64,000 nt of DNA from Auanema rhodensis. Its lineage: Eukaryota; Nematoda; Chromadorea; Rhabditida; Rhabditidae. The DNA is taken from contig OZ059898.1 of the NCBI GenBank assembly GCA_964057225.1, positions 17,461,267 to 17,525,266 of the forward strand. Direction: 5' to 3'. The position numbers and the translations under genes were made by a program. Shown in pieces: positions 1-10,177 of the stretch. The notes under the pieces are model-generated. The model did no database searches. It saw nothing but the letters and a program-made list of their open reading frames with translations, and was not told where the DNA came from. Numbering within the stretch: the stretch's first letter is position 1; the number at the start of each line of letters is the position of its first letter.

Positions 1-1404
1 TAACTAATTTTTGTATTAAGCGTTTCTAAATGTAGTATAGTGCATTCGATGCGGATTTTTAAGCTGCGTCGATCTGTGTTATCAGATTTGCGCTAGCTTA
101 AAAATGCACCGAGATATCAACTGATATAAGTTCACACTTATATCCTCGATTTTCACCCTGAAGAATTAATTTTTTCGTTGAATAACATTGTCCATCGTCT
201 TTGCCTTGAAAAAAGGAATCTAAAAACATCTACTTTTTGCTAAATTATTTTGAAATTTTTCAAAAAAATTTTTGTCAAAATGTTTTTGGAAGCAATGTTG
301 AGTGTACATGGAAACTCAGCATACACTAATGCATCATTTTTCAAACAATCATAACTAATTTTTGTATTAAGCGTTTCTAAATGTAGTATAGTGCATTCGA
401 TGCGGATTTTTAAGCTGCGTCGATCTGTGTTATCAGATTTGCGCTAGCTTAAAAATGCACCGAGATATCAACTGATATAAGTTCACACTTATATCCTCGA
501 TTTTCACCCTGAAGAATTAATTTTTTCGTTGAATAACATTGTCCATCGTCTTTGCCTTGAAAAAAGGCATCTAAAAACATCTACTTTATGCTAAATTATT
601 TCGAAAATTTTCGAAAAAATTTTTGTCAAAATGTTTTTGGAAGCAATGTTGTGTGTACATGGAAACTCAACATACACTAATGCATCATTTTTCAAACGAC
701 CATAACTAATTTTTGTATTAAGCGTTTCTCAATGTAGTATAGTGCATTCGATGCGGATTTTTAAGTTGCGTCGATCTGTGTTATCAGATTTGCGCTAGCT
801 TAAAAATGCACCGAGACATCAACTGATATAAGTTCACACTTATATCCTCGATTTTCACCCTGAAGAATTTATTTTTTCGTTGAATAACATTGTCCATCGT
901 CTTTGCCTTGAAAAAAGGAATCTAAAAACATCTACTTTTTGCTAAATTATTCTGAAATTTTTCGAAAAAATTTTTGTCAAAATGTTTTTGGAAGCAATGT
1001 TGAGTGTACATGGAAACTCAACATACACTAATGCATCATTTTTCAAACGACCATAACTAATTTTTGTATTAAGCGTTTCTCAATGTAGTATAATGCATTC
1101 GATGCGGATTTTTAAGCTGCGTCGATCTGTGTTATCAGATTTGCGCTAGCTTAAAAATGCACCGAGATATCAACTGATATAAGTTCACACTTATATCCTC
1201 GATTTTCACCCTGAAGAAATAATTTTTTCGTTGAATAACATTGTCCATCGTCTTTGCCTTGAAAAAAGGAATCTAAAAACATCTACTTTTTGCTAAATTA
1301 TTTTGAAGTTTTTCGAAAAAATTTTTGTCAAAATGTTTTTGGAAGCAATGTTGAGTGTACATGGAAACTCAACATACACTAATGCATCATTTTTCAAACG
1401 ATCA
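1..1404. repeat. Leading four monomers with the tgtgtgt / ttgcg / taatgc variant succession
   Basis: Monomer 2 (352-702) carries ggcatct, ctttatgc and ttgtgtgtac. Monomer 3 (703-1053) carries aagttgcgtc, gagacatc and gaatttatt. Monomer 4 (1054-1404) carries gtataatgcattc. The same ordered succession of three monomers recurs in the 38-41 kb and 49-55 kb regions; the taatgc marker at 1091 is matched at 38646, 107 monomers away. The first monomer, which is complete in the chosen register, has unique changes (ttctaaatg, actcagcat). No gene is present. Confidence 0.85.
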
Positions 1405-1458
1405 TAACTAATTTTTGTATTAAGCGTTTCTCAATGTAGTATAGTGCATTTGATGCGG

Positions 1459-1509
1459 ATTTTTAAGCTGCGTCGATCTGTGTTATCAGATTTGCGCTAG
1501 CTTAAAAAT
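1459..1509. other. 51-base nested inverted repeat (hairpin or cruciform candidate), present in every monomer
   Basis: At monomer positions 55-105 an 11-base arm ATTTTTAAGCT (1459-1469) faces its exact reverse complement AGCTTAAAAAT (1499-1509). Inside it, GCG (1470-1472) faces CGC (1495-1497) with one bulged T at 1498. Inside that, ATCTG (1476-1480) faces CAGAT (1487-1491) around a six-base loop TGTTAT. The three bases left on each side (TCG and TTG) could form two G-U pairs in RNA. This gives 19 Watson-Crick pairs in 51 bases. The same element recurs every 351 bp. Variants that weaken it include GTTATGAG for GTTATCAG, AAGTTGCG, AAGCCGCG and GCTAACTT. The pairing is seen directly; any role in cruciform formation, protein binding or RNA folding is inferred. 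Confidence 0.8.
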
Positions 1510-1517
1510 GCACCGAG

Positions 1518-1531
1518 ATATCAACTGATAT
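1518..1531. other. Short dyad ATATCA-AC-TGATAT; perfect 14-bp palindrome in variant monomers
   Basis: At monomer positions 114-127 ATATCA and TGATAT are exact reverse complements separated by AC. In many monomers a C-to-T change makes the whole element a perfect palindrome, ATATCAATTGATAT. These are frequent from about 27 kb onward and dominate many units between 37.5 and 59.6 kb. The right arm is shared with the next dyad (1527-1548), so both cannot be extruded as hairpins at once. Confidence 0.75.
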
Positions 1532-1548
1532 AAGTTCACACTTATATC
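1527..1548. other. 22-base inverted repeat with 9-bp arms
   Basis: At monomer positions 123-144 GATATAAGT (1527-1535) faces ACTTATATC (1540-1548) across a four-base loop TCAC. All nine pairs are Watson-Crick. Most monomers keep it intact. Two variant families break one pair each: CACAATTATATC (for example near 19087, 20491, 27861 and 29265) and CACTGATATC (for example near 58400, 59802, 60153 and 60855). The pairing is visible in the sequence; function is unknown. Confidence 0.78.
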
Positions 1549-1608
1549 CTCGATTTTCACCCTGAAGAAATGATTTTTTCGTTGAATAACATTGTCCATC
1601 GTCTTTGC

Positions 1609-1690
1609 CTTGAAAAAAGGAATCTAAAAACATCTACTTTTTGCTAAATTATTTTGAAGTTTTTCGAAAAAATTTTTGTCAAAATGTTTT
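1609..1690. other. Run of A- and T-tracts with predicted bending
   Basis: Monomer positions about 209-286 contain, in order, A6 (209-214), A5 (222-226), T5 (234-238), T5 (256-260), A6 (263-268), T5 (269-273), A4 (277-280) and T5 (282-286). The first three centres are spaced about 12 bases apart, near but not exactly the helical repeat. Such tracts can give intrinsic curvature or exclude nucleosomes; here that is an inference without a computed curvature profile. Confidence 0.45.
1660..1671. other. 12-bp palindrome TTTTTCGAAAAA
   Basis: At monomer positions 256-267 this is a perfect palindrome centred on TTCGAA. It is one of the most variable sites of the monomer: other copies read TTTTTTGAAAAA or TTTTTCAAAAAA, which are the TpG and CpA products expected from changes at the central CpG. 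The variants mark sub-families and are useful for tracing duplications. Confidence 0.75.
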
Positions 1691-1698
1691 TGGAAGCA

Positions 1699-1726
1699 AT
1701 GTTGAGTGTACATGGAAACTCAACAT
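1699..1726. other. 28-base inverted repeat with 9-bp arms and 10-base loop
   Basis: At monomer positions 295-322 ATGTTGAGT (1699-1707) faces ACTCAACAT (1718-1726) around GTACATGGAA. All nine pairs match. It is intact in most monomers. Sub-families break it by TTGTGTGT (for example near 650, 38207, 49439 and 52597), by TTGAGCGT at the closing pair (for example near 38909 and 39260), or by ACTCAGCAT in the first monomer (about 316). A further change, GAGTGAACAT, lies in the loop. The loop contains GTAC in standard copies. Confidence 0.78.
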
Positions 1727-2457
1727 ACACTAATGCATCATTTTTCAAACGATCATAACTAATTTTTGTATTAAGCGTTTCTCAATGTAGTATAGTGCAT
1801 TTGATGCGGATTTTTAAGCTGCGTCGATCTGTGTTATCAGATTTGCGCTAGCTTAAAAATGCACCGAGATATCAACTGATATAAGTTCACACTTATATCC
1901 TCGATTTTCACCCTGAAGAAATGATTTTTTCGTTGAATAACATTGTCCATCGTCTTTGCCTTGAAAAAAGGAATCTAAAAACATCTACTTTTTGCTAAAT
2001 TATTTTGAAGTTTTTCGAAAAAATTTTTGTCAAAATGTTTTTGGAAGCAATGTTGAGTGTACATGGAAACTCAACATACACTAATGCATCATTTTTCAAA
2101 CGATCATAACTAATTTTTGTATTAAGCGTTTCTCAATGTAGTATAGTGCATTCGATGCGGATTTTTAAGCTGCGTCGATCTGTGTTATCAGATTTGCGCT
2201 AGCTTAAAAATGCACCGAGATATCAACTGATATAAGTTCACACTTATATCCTCGATTTTCACCCTGAAGAATTAATTTTTTCGTTGAATAACATTGTCCA
2301 TCGTCTTTGCCTTGAAAAAAGGAATCTAAAAACATCTACTTTTTGCTAAATTATTTCGAAATTTTTCGAAAAAATTTTTGTCAAAATGTTTTTGGAAGCA
2401 ATGTTGAGTGTACATGGAAACTCAACATACACTAACGCATCATTTTTCAAACGATCA

Positions 2458-2807
2458 TAACTAATTTTTGTATTAAGCGTTTCTCAATGTAGTATAGTGC
2501 ATTCGATGCGGATTTTTAAGCTGCGTCGATCTGTGTTATCAGATTTGCGCTAGCTTAAAAATGCACCGAGATATCAACTGATATAAGTTCACACTTATAT
2601 CCTCGATTTTCACCCTGAAGAATTAATTTTTTCGTTGAATAACATTGTCCATCGTCTTTGCCTTGAAAAAAGGAATCTAAAAACATCTACTTTTTGCTAA
2701 ATTATTCTGAAATTTTTTGAAAAAATTTTTGTCAAATGTTTTTGGAAGCAATGTTGAGTGTACATGGAAACTCAACATACACTAATGCATCATTTTTCAA
2801 ACGATCA
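2458..2807. repeat. 350-bp monomer with a one-base deletion
   Basis: The usual gtcaaaatg reads gtcaaatg at 2731-2738, removing one A from a run of four. All other monomers in the first half of the block are 351 bp. The identical deletion at 10101 marks the start of the duplicated block, so it is one mutation copied once. Confidence 0.92.
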
Positions 2808-3860
2808 TAACTAATTTTTGTATTAAGCGTTTCTCAATGTAGTATAGTGCATTCGATGCGGATTTTTAAGCTGCGTCGATCTGTGTTATCAGATTTGCGC
2901 TAGCTTAAAAATGCACCGAGATATCAACTGATATAAGTTCACACTTATATCCTCGATTTTCACCCTGAAGAATTAATTTTTTCGTTGAATAACATTGTCC
3001 ATCGTCTTTGCCTTGAAAAAAGGAATCTAAAAACATCTACTTTTTGCTAAATTATTCTGAAATTTTTTGAAAAAATTTTTGTCAAAATGTTTTTGGAAGC
3101 AATGTTGAGTGTACATGGAAACTCAACATACACTAATGCATCATTTTTCAAACGATCATAACTAATTTTTGTATTAAGCGTTTCTCAATGTAGTATAGTG
3201 CATTCGATGCGGATTTTTAAGCTGCGTCGATCTGTGTTATCAGATTTGCGCTAGCTTAAAAATGCACCGAGATATCAACTGATATAAGTTCACACTTATA
3301 TCCTCGATTTTCACCCTGAAGAAATAATTTTTTCGTTGAATAACATTGTCCATCGTCTTTGCCTTGAAAAAAGGAATCTAAAAACATCTACTTTTTGCTA
3401 AATTATTTTGAAGTTTTTCGAAAAAATTTTTGTCAAAATGTTTTTGGAAGCAATGTTGAGTGTACATGGAAACTCAACATACACTAATGCATCATTTTTC
3501 AAACGATCATAACTAATTTTTGTATTAAGCGTTTCTCAATGTAGTATAGTGCATTTGATGCGGATTTTTAAGCTGCGTCGATCTGTGTTATCAGATTTGC
3601 GCTAGCTTAAAAATGCACCGAGATATCAACTGATATAAGTTCACACTTATATCCTCGATTTTCACCCTGAAGAAATGATTTTTTCGTTGAATAACATTGT
3701 CCATCGTCTTTGCCTTGAAAAAAGGAATCTAAAAACATCTACTTTTTGCTAAATTATTTTGAAGTTTTTCGAAAAAATTTTTGTCAAAATGTTTTTGGAA
3801 GCAATGTTGAGTGTACATGGAAACTCAACATACACTAATGCATCATTTTTCAAACGATCA

Positions 3861-5615
3861 TAACTAATTTTTGTATTAAGCGTTTCTCAATGTAGTATAG
3901 TGCATTCGATGCGGATTTTTAAGCTGCGTCGATCTGTGTTATCAGATTTGCGCTAGCTTAAAAATGCACCGAGATATCAACTGATATAAGTTCACACTTA
4001 TATCCTCGATTTTCACCCTGAAGAATTAATTTTTTCGTTGAATAACATTGTCCATCGTCTTTGCCTTGAAAAAAGGAATCTAAAAACATCTACTTTTTGC
4101 TAAATTATTTCGAAATTTTTCGAAAAAATTTTTGTCAAAATGTTTTTGGAAGCAATGTTGAGTGTACATGGAAACTCAACATACACTAACGCATCATTTT
4201 TCAAACGATCATAACTAATTTTTGTATTAAGCGTTTCTCAATGTAGTATAGTGCATTCGATGCGGATTTTTAAGCTGCGTCGATCTGTGTTATCAGATTT
4301 GCGCTAGCTTAAAAATGCACCGAGACATCAACTGATATAAGTTCACACTTATATCCTCGATTTTCACCCTGAAGAAATAATTTTTTCGTTGAATAACATT
4401 GTCCATCGTCTTTGCCTTGAAAAAAGAAATCTAAAAACATCTACTTTTTGCTAAATTATTTTGAAATTTTTCGAAAAAATTTTTGTCAAAATGTTTTTGG
4501 AAGCAATGTTGAGTGTACATGGAAACTCAACATACACTAATGCATTATTTTTCAAACGATCATAACTAATTTTTGAATTAAGCGTTTCTCAATGTAGTAT
4601 AGTGCATTCGATGCGGATTTTTAAGCTGCGTCGATCTGTGTTATCAGATTTGCGCTAGCTTAAAAATGCACCGAGATATCAACTGATATAAGTTCACACT
4701 TATATCCTCGATTTTCACCCTGAAGAATTAATTTTTTCGTTGAATAACATTGTCCATCGTCTTTGCCTTGAAAAAAGGAATCTAAAAACATCTACTTTTT
4801 GCTAAATTATTCTGAAATTTTTCGAAAAAATTTTTGTCAAAATGTTTTTGGAAGCAATGTTGAGTGTACATGGAAACTCAACATACACTAATGCATCATT
4901 TTTCAAACGATCATAACTAATTTCTGTATTAAGCGTTTCGCAATGTAGTATAGTGCATTCGATGCGGATTTTTAAGCTGCGTCGATCTGTGTTATGAGAT
5001 TTGCGCTAGCTTAAAAATGCACCGAGATATCAACTGATATAAGTTCACACTTATATCCTCGATTTTCACCCTGAAGAAATAATTTTTTCGTTGAATAACA
5101 TTGTCCATCGTCTTCGCCTTGAAAAAAGGAATCTAAAAACATCTACTTTTTGCTAAATTATTTTGAAGTTTTTCGAAAAAATTTTTGTCAAAATGTTTTT
5201 GGAAGCAATGTTGAGTGTACATGGAAACTCAACATACACTAATGCATCATTTTTCAAACGATCATAACTAATTTTTGTATTAAGCGTTTCTCAATGTAGT
5301 ATAGTGCATTTGATGCGGATTTTTAAGCTGCGTCGATCTGTGTTATCAGATTTGCGCTAGCTTAAAAATGCACCGAGATATCAACTGATATAAGTTCACA
5401 CTTATATCCTCGATTTTCACCCTGAAGAAATGATTTTTTCGTTGAATAACATTGTCCATCGTCTTTGCCTTGAAAAAAGGAATCTAAAAACATCTACTTT
5501 TTGCTAAATTATTTTGAAGTTTTTCGAAAAAATTTTTGTCAAAATGTTTTTGGAAGCAATGTTGAGTGTACATGGAAACTCAACATACACTAATGCATCA
5601 TTTTTCAAACGATCA
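3861..5615. repeat. 5-monomer higher-order unit, copy 1 (1,755 bp)
   Basis: The five monomers start at 3861, 4212, 4563, 4914 and 5265. Their ordered markers are cgcatcat (gcat at 4191), gagacatc with aaagaaatc, gaattaag (4575), tcgcaatg with gttatgag (4991), and catttgatg. Each marker recurs exactly 1,755 bases later in the next unit. Confidence 0.85.
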
Positions 5616-7370
5616 TAACTAATTTTTGTATTAAGCGTTTCTCAATGTAGTATAGTGCATTCGATGCGGATTTTTAAGCTGCGTCGATCTGTGTTATCAG
5701 ATTTGCGCTAGCTTAAAAATGCACCGAGATATCAACTGATATAAGTTCACACTTATATCCTCGATTTTCACCCTGAAGAATTAATTTTTTCGTTGAATAA
5801 CATTGTCCATCGTCTTTGCCTTGAAAAAAGGAATCTAAAAACATCTACTTTTTGCTAAATTATTTCGAAATTTTTCGAAAAAATTTTTGTCAAAATGTTT
5901 TTGGAAGCAATGTTGAGTGTACATGGAAACTCAACATACACTAACGCATCATTTTTCAAACGATCATAACTAATTTTTGTATTAAGCGTTTCTCAATGTA
6001 GTATAGTGCATTCGATGCGGATTTTTAAGCTGCGTCGATCTGTGTTATCAGATTTGCGCTAGCTTAAAAATGCACCGAGACATCAACTGATATAAGTTCA
6101 CACTTATATCCTCGATTTTCACCCTGAAGAAATAATTTTTTCGTTGAATAACATTGTCCATCGTCTTTGCCTTGAAAAAAGAAATCTAAAAACATCTACT
6201 TTTTGCTAAATTATTTTGAAATTTTTCGAAAAAATTTTTGTCAAAATGTTTTTGGAAGCAATGTTGAGTGTACATGGAAACTCAACATACACTAATGCAT
6301 TATTTTTCAAACGATCATAACTAATTTTTGAATTAAGCGTTTCTCAATGTAGTATAGTGCATTCGATGCGGATTTTTAAGCTGCGTCGATCTGTGTTATC
6401 AGATTTGCGCTAGCTTAAAAATGCACCGAGATATCAACTGATATAAGTTCACACTTATATCCTCGATTTTCACCCTGAAGAATTAATTTTTTCGTTGAAT
6501 AACATTGTCCATCGTCTTTGCCTTGAAAAAAGGAATCTAAAAACATCTACTTTTTGCTAAATTATTCTGAAATTTTTCGAAAAAATTTTTGTCAAAATGT
6601 TTTTGGAAGCAATGTTGAGTGTACATGGAAACTCAACATACACTAATGCATCATTTTTCAAACGATCATAACTAATTTCTGTATTAAGCGTTTCGCAATG
6701 TAGTATAGTGCATTCGATGCGGATTTTTAAGCTGCGTCGATCTGTGTTATGAGATTTGCGCTAGCTTAAAAATGCACCGAGATATCAACTGATATAAGTT
6801 CACACTTATATCCTCGATTTTCACCCTGAAGAAATAATTTTTTCGTTGAATAACATTGTCCATCGTCTTCGCCTTGAAAAAAGGAATCTAAAAACATCTA
6901 CTTTTTGCTAAATTATTTTGAAGTTTTTCGAAAAAATTTTTGTCAAAATGTTTTTGGAAGCAATGTTGAGTGTACATGGAAACTCAACATACACTAATGC
7001 ATCATTTTTCAAACGATCATAACTAATTTTTGTATTAAGCGTTTCTCAATGTAGTATAGTGCATTTGATGCGGATTTTTAAGCTGCGTCGATCTGTGTTA
7101 TCAGATTTGCGCTAGCTTAAAAATGCACCGAGATATCAACTGATATAAGTTCACACTTATATCCTCGATTTTCACCCTGAAGAATTAATTTTTTCGTTGA
7201 ATAACATTGTCCATCGTCTTTGCCTTGAAAAAAGGAATCTAAAAACATCTACTTTTTGCTAAATTATTTTGAAGTTTTTCGAAAAAATTTTTGTCAAAAT
7301 GTTTTTGGAAGCAATGTTGAGTGTACATGGAAACTCAACATACACTAATGCATCATTTTTCAAACGATCA
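5616..7370. repeat. 5-monomer higher-order unit, copy 2 (1,755 bp)
   Basis: This repeats 3861-5615 marker for marker: gcat 4191 to 5946, ttttgaatta 4571 to 6326, gttatgag 4991 to 6746, all at 1,755 bases. One difference lies at the end: the last monomer reads gaattaatt here and gaaatgatt in copy 1, which puts an exchange point inside or next to the last monomer. Confidence 0.83.
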
Positions 7371-9827
7371 TAACTAATTTTTGTATTAAGCGTTTCTCAA
7401 TGTAGTATAGTGCATTCGATGCGGATTTTTAAGCTGCGTCGATCTGTGTTATCAGATTTGCGCTAGCTTAAAAATGCACCGAGATATCAACTGATATAAG
7501 TTCACACTTATATCCTCGATTTTCACCCTGAAGAAATAATTTTTTCGTTGAATAACATTGTCCATCATCTTTGCCTTGAAAAAAGGAATCTAAAAACATC
7601 TACTTTTTGCTAAATTATTCTGAAATTTTTCGAAAAAATTTTTGTCAAAATGTTTTTGGAAGCAATGTTGAGTGTACATGGAAACTCAACATACACTAAT
7701 GCATCATTTTTCAAACGATCATAACTAATTTCTGTATTAAGCGTTTCGCAATGTAGTATAGTGCAATCGATGCGGATTTTTAAGCTGCGTCGATCTGTGT
7801 TATGAGATTTGCGCTAGCTTAAAAATGCACCGAGATATCAACTGATATAAGTTCACACTTATATCCTCGATTTTCACCCTGAAGAAATAATTTTTTCGTT
7901 GAATAACATTGTCCATCGTCTTCGCCTTGAAAAAAGGAATCTAAAAACATCTACTTTTTGCTAAATTATTTTGAAGTTTTTCGAAAAAATTTTTGTCAAA
8001 ATGTTTTTGGAAGCAATGTTGAGTGTACATGGAAACTCAACATACACTAATGCATCATTTTTCAAACGATCATAACTAATTTTTGTATTAAGCGTTTCTC
8101 AATGTAGTATAGTGCATTTGATGCGGATTTTTAAGCTGCGTCGATCTGTGTTATCAGATTTGCGCTAGCTTAAAAATGCACCGAGATATCAACTGATATA
8201 AGTTCACACTTATATCCTCGATTTTCACCCTGAAGAAATGATTTTTTCGTTGAATAACATTGTCCATCGTCTTTGCCTTGAAAAAAGGAATCTAAAAACA
8301 TCTACTTTTTGCTAAATTATTTTGAAGTTTTTCGAAAAAATTTTTGTCAAAATGTTTTTGGAAGCAATGTTGAGTGTACATGGAAACTCAACATACACTA
8401 ATGCATCATTTTTCAAACGATCATAACTAATTTTTGTATTAAGCGTTTCTCAATGTAGTATAGTGCATTCGATGCGGATTTTTAAGCTGCGTCGATCTGT
8501 GTTATCAGATTTGCGCTAGCTTAAAAATGCACCGAGATATCAACTGATATAAGTTCACACTTATATCCTCGATTTTCACCCTGAAGAAATAATTTTTTCG
8601 TTGAATAACATTGTCCATCGTCTTCGCCTTGAAAAAAGGAATCTAAAAACATCTACTTTTTGCTAAATTATTTTGAAGTTTTTCGAAAAAATTTTTGTCA
8701 AAATGTTTTTGAAAGCAATGTTGAGTGTACATGGAAACTCAACATACACTAATGCATCATTTTTCAAACGATCATAACTAATTTTTGTATTAAGCGTTTC
8801 TCAATGTAGTATAGTGCATTTGATGCGGATTTTTAAGCTGCGTCGATCTGTGTTATCAGATTTGCGCTAGCTTAAAAATGCACCGAGATATCAACTGATA
8901 TAAGTTCACACTTATATCCTCGATTTTCACCCTGAAGAAATGATTTTTTCGTTGAATAACATTGTCCATCGTCTTTGCCTTGAAAAAAGGAATCTAAAAA
9001 CATCTACTTTTTGCTAAATTATTTTGAAGTTTTTCGAAAAAATTTTTGTCAAAATGTTTTTGGAAGCAATGTTGAGTGTACATGGAAACTCAACATACAC
9101 TAATGCATCATTTTTCAAACGATCATAACTAATTTTTGTATTAAGCGTTTCTCAATGTAGTATAGTGCATTCGATGCGGATTTTTAAGCTGCGTCGATCT
9201 GTGTTATCAGATTTGCGCTAGCTTAAAAATGCACCGAGATATCAACTGATATAAGTTCACACTTATATCCTCGATTTTCACCCTGAAGAATTAATTTTTT
9301 CGTTGAATAACATTGTCCATCGTCTTTGCCTTGAAAAAAGGAATCTAAAAACATCTACTCTTTGCTAAATTATTCTGAAATTTTTCAAAAAAATTTTTGT
9401 CAAAATGTTTTTGGAAGCAATGTTGAGTGTACATGGAAACTCAACATACACTAATGCAGCATTTTTCAAACGATCATAACTAATTTTTGTATTGAGCGTT
9501 TCTCAATGTAGTATAGTGCATTCGATGCGGATTTTTAAGCTGCGTCGATCTGTGTTATCAGATTTGCGCTAGCTTAAAAATGCACCGAGATATCAACTGA
9601 TATAAGTTCACACTTATATCCTCGATTTTCACCCTGAAGAATTAATTTTTTCGTTGAATAACATTGTCCATCGTCTTTGCCTTGAAAAAAGGAATCTAAA
9701 AACATCTACTTTTTGCTAAATTATTTTGAAGTTTTTCGAAAAAATTTTTGTCAAAATGTTTTTGGAAGCAATGTTGAGTGTACATGGAAACTCAACATAC
9801 ACTAATGCATCATTTTTCAAACGATCA

Positions 9828-10177
9828 TAACTAATTTTTGTATTAAGCGTTTCTCAATGTAGTATAGTGCATTCGATGCGGATTTTTAAGCTGCGTCGAT
9901 CTGTGTTATCAGATTTGCGCTAGCTTAAAAATGCACCGAGATATCAACTGATATAAGTTCACACTTATATCCTCGATTTTCACCCTGAAGAATTAATTTT
10001 TTCGTTGAATAACATTGTCCATCGTCTTTGCCTTGAAAAAAGGAATCTAAAAACATCTACTTTTTGCTAAATTATTCTGAAATTTTTTGAAAAAATTTTT
10101 GTCAAATGTTTTTGGAAGCAATGTTGAGTGTACATGGAAACTCAACATACACTAATGCATCATTTTTCAAACGATCA
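9828..10177. repeat. 350-bp monomer, copy of the deletion monomer
   Basis: This carries the same gtcaaatg deletion as 2458-2807, at 10101. Together they are the only length variants in the window. The next monomer begins at 10178, which sets the register of the rest of the window. Confidence 0.92.

Larger units (their letters stand above)
1405..1755. repeat. Representative 351-bp monomer used as the coordinate reference
   Basis: This copy is used to define monomer positions 1-351. It contains 111 G or C bases (31.6%) and 11 CpG dinucleotides. The layout is: A/T-rich entry 1-41; small dyad GCAT-TCG-ATGC at 42-52 (TTG loop in this copy); nested dyad 55-105; overlapping dyads 114-127 and 123-144; mixed sequence 145-200; a run of A- and T-tracts 209-286 including the palindrome TTTTTCGAAAAA at 256-267; dyad 295-322; and the ATGCAT palindrome at 330-335. 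The most variable sites between copies lie at 161-170 and 248-262. The stretch at about 271-297 and the stretch acattgtccatcgtc near 185-199 change little. The choice of start is arbitrary because the array is circularly permutable. Confidence 0.9.
1405..2106. repeat. Two adjacent monomers that appear identical
   Basis: The monomers at 1405-1755 and 1756-2106 share catttgatg, gaaatgatt and ttttgaag. I saw no difference between them by eye, which suggests a recent single-monomer duplication. The same type appears as a singleton at 3510-3860 and again as an adjacent pair at 10880-11581. Confidence 0.7.
2458..9827. repeat. Segmental block A, first copy (21 monomers)
   Basis: This block starts with the one-base-shorter monomer and ends with the monomer at 9477-9827, marked by gtattgagcg. 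The same start and end monomers define the next block (9828-16495). Markers in shared order include the shortened gtcaaatg (2731), catttgatg (3551), cgcatcat (4190), tccatcatct (7561), gcaatcgatg (7763), gtttttgaaa (8705) and attgagcg (9491). It contains a 5-monomer duplication (3861-7370) that is absent from the second copy. Confidence 0.82.

Noticed and set aside
1446-1456. RNA polymerase III B-box-like sequence around gcattcgatgc at monomer positions 42-52
   Set aside because: The TTCGATGC part resembles GWTCRANNC, but the first base does not fit, no A box lies at the proper distance and a T5 run follows within six bases, which would end transcription.
1572-1592. CENP-B box-like match TTTCGTTGAATAAC at monomer positions about 173-186
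   Set aside because: The left half TTCGTTG and the central A fit the CENP-B box, but the essential right half CGGG is absent (AACATTG instead). It matches about five of the nine essential bases and is not convincing.
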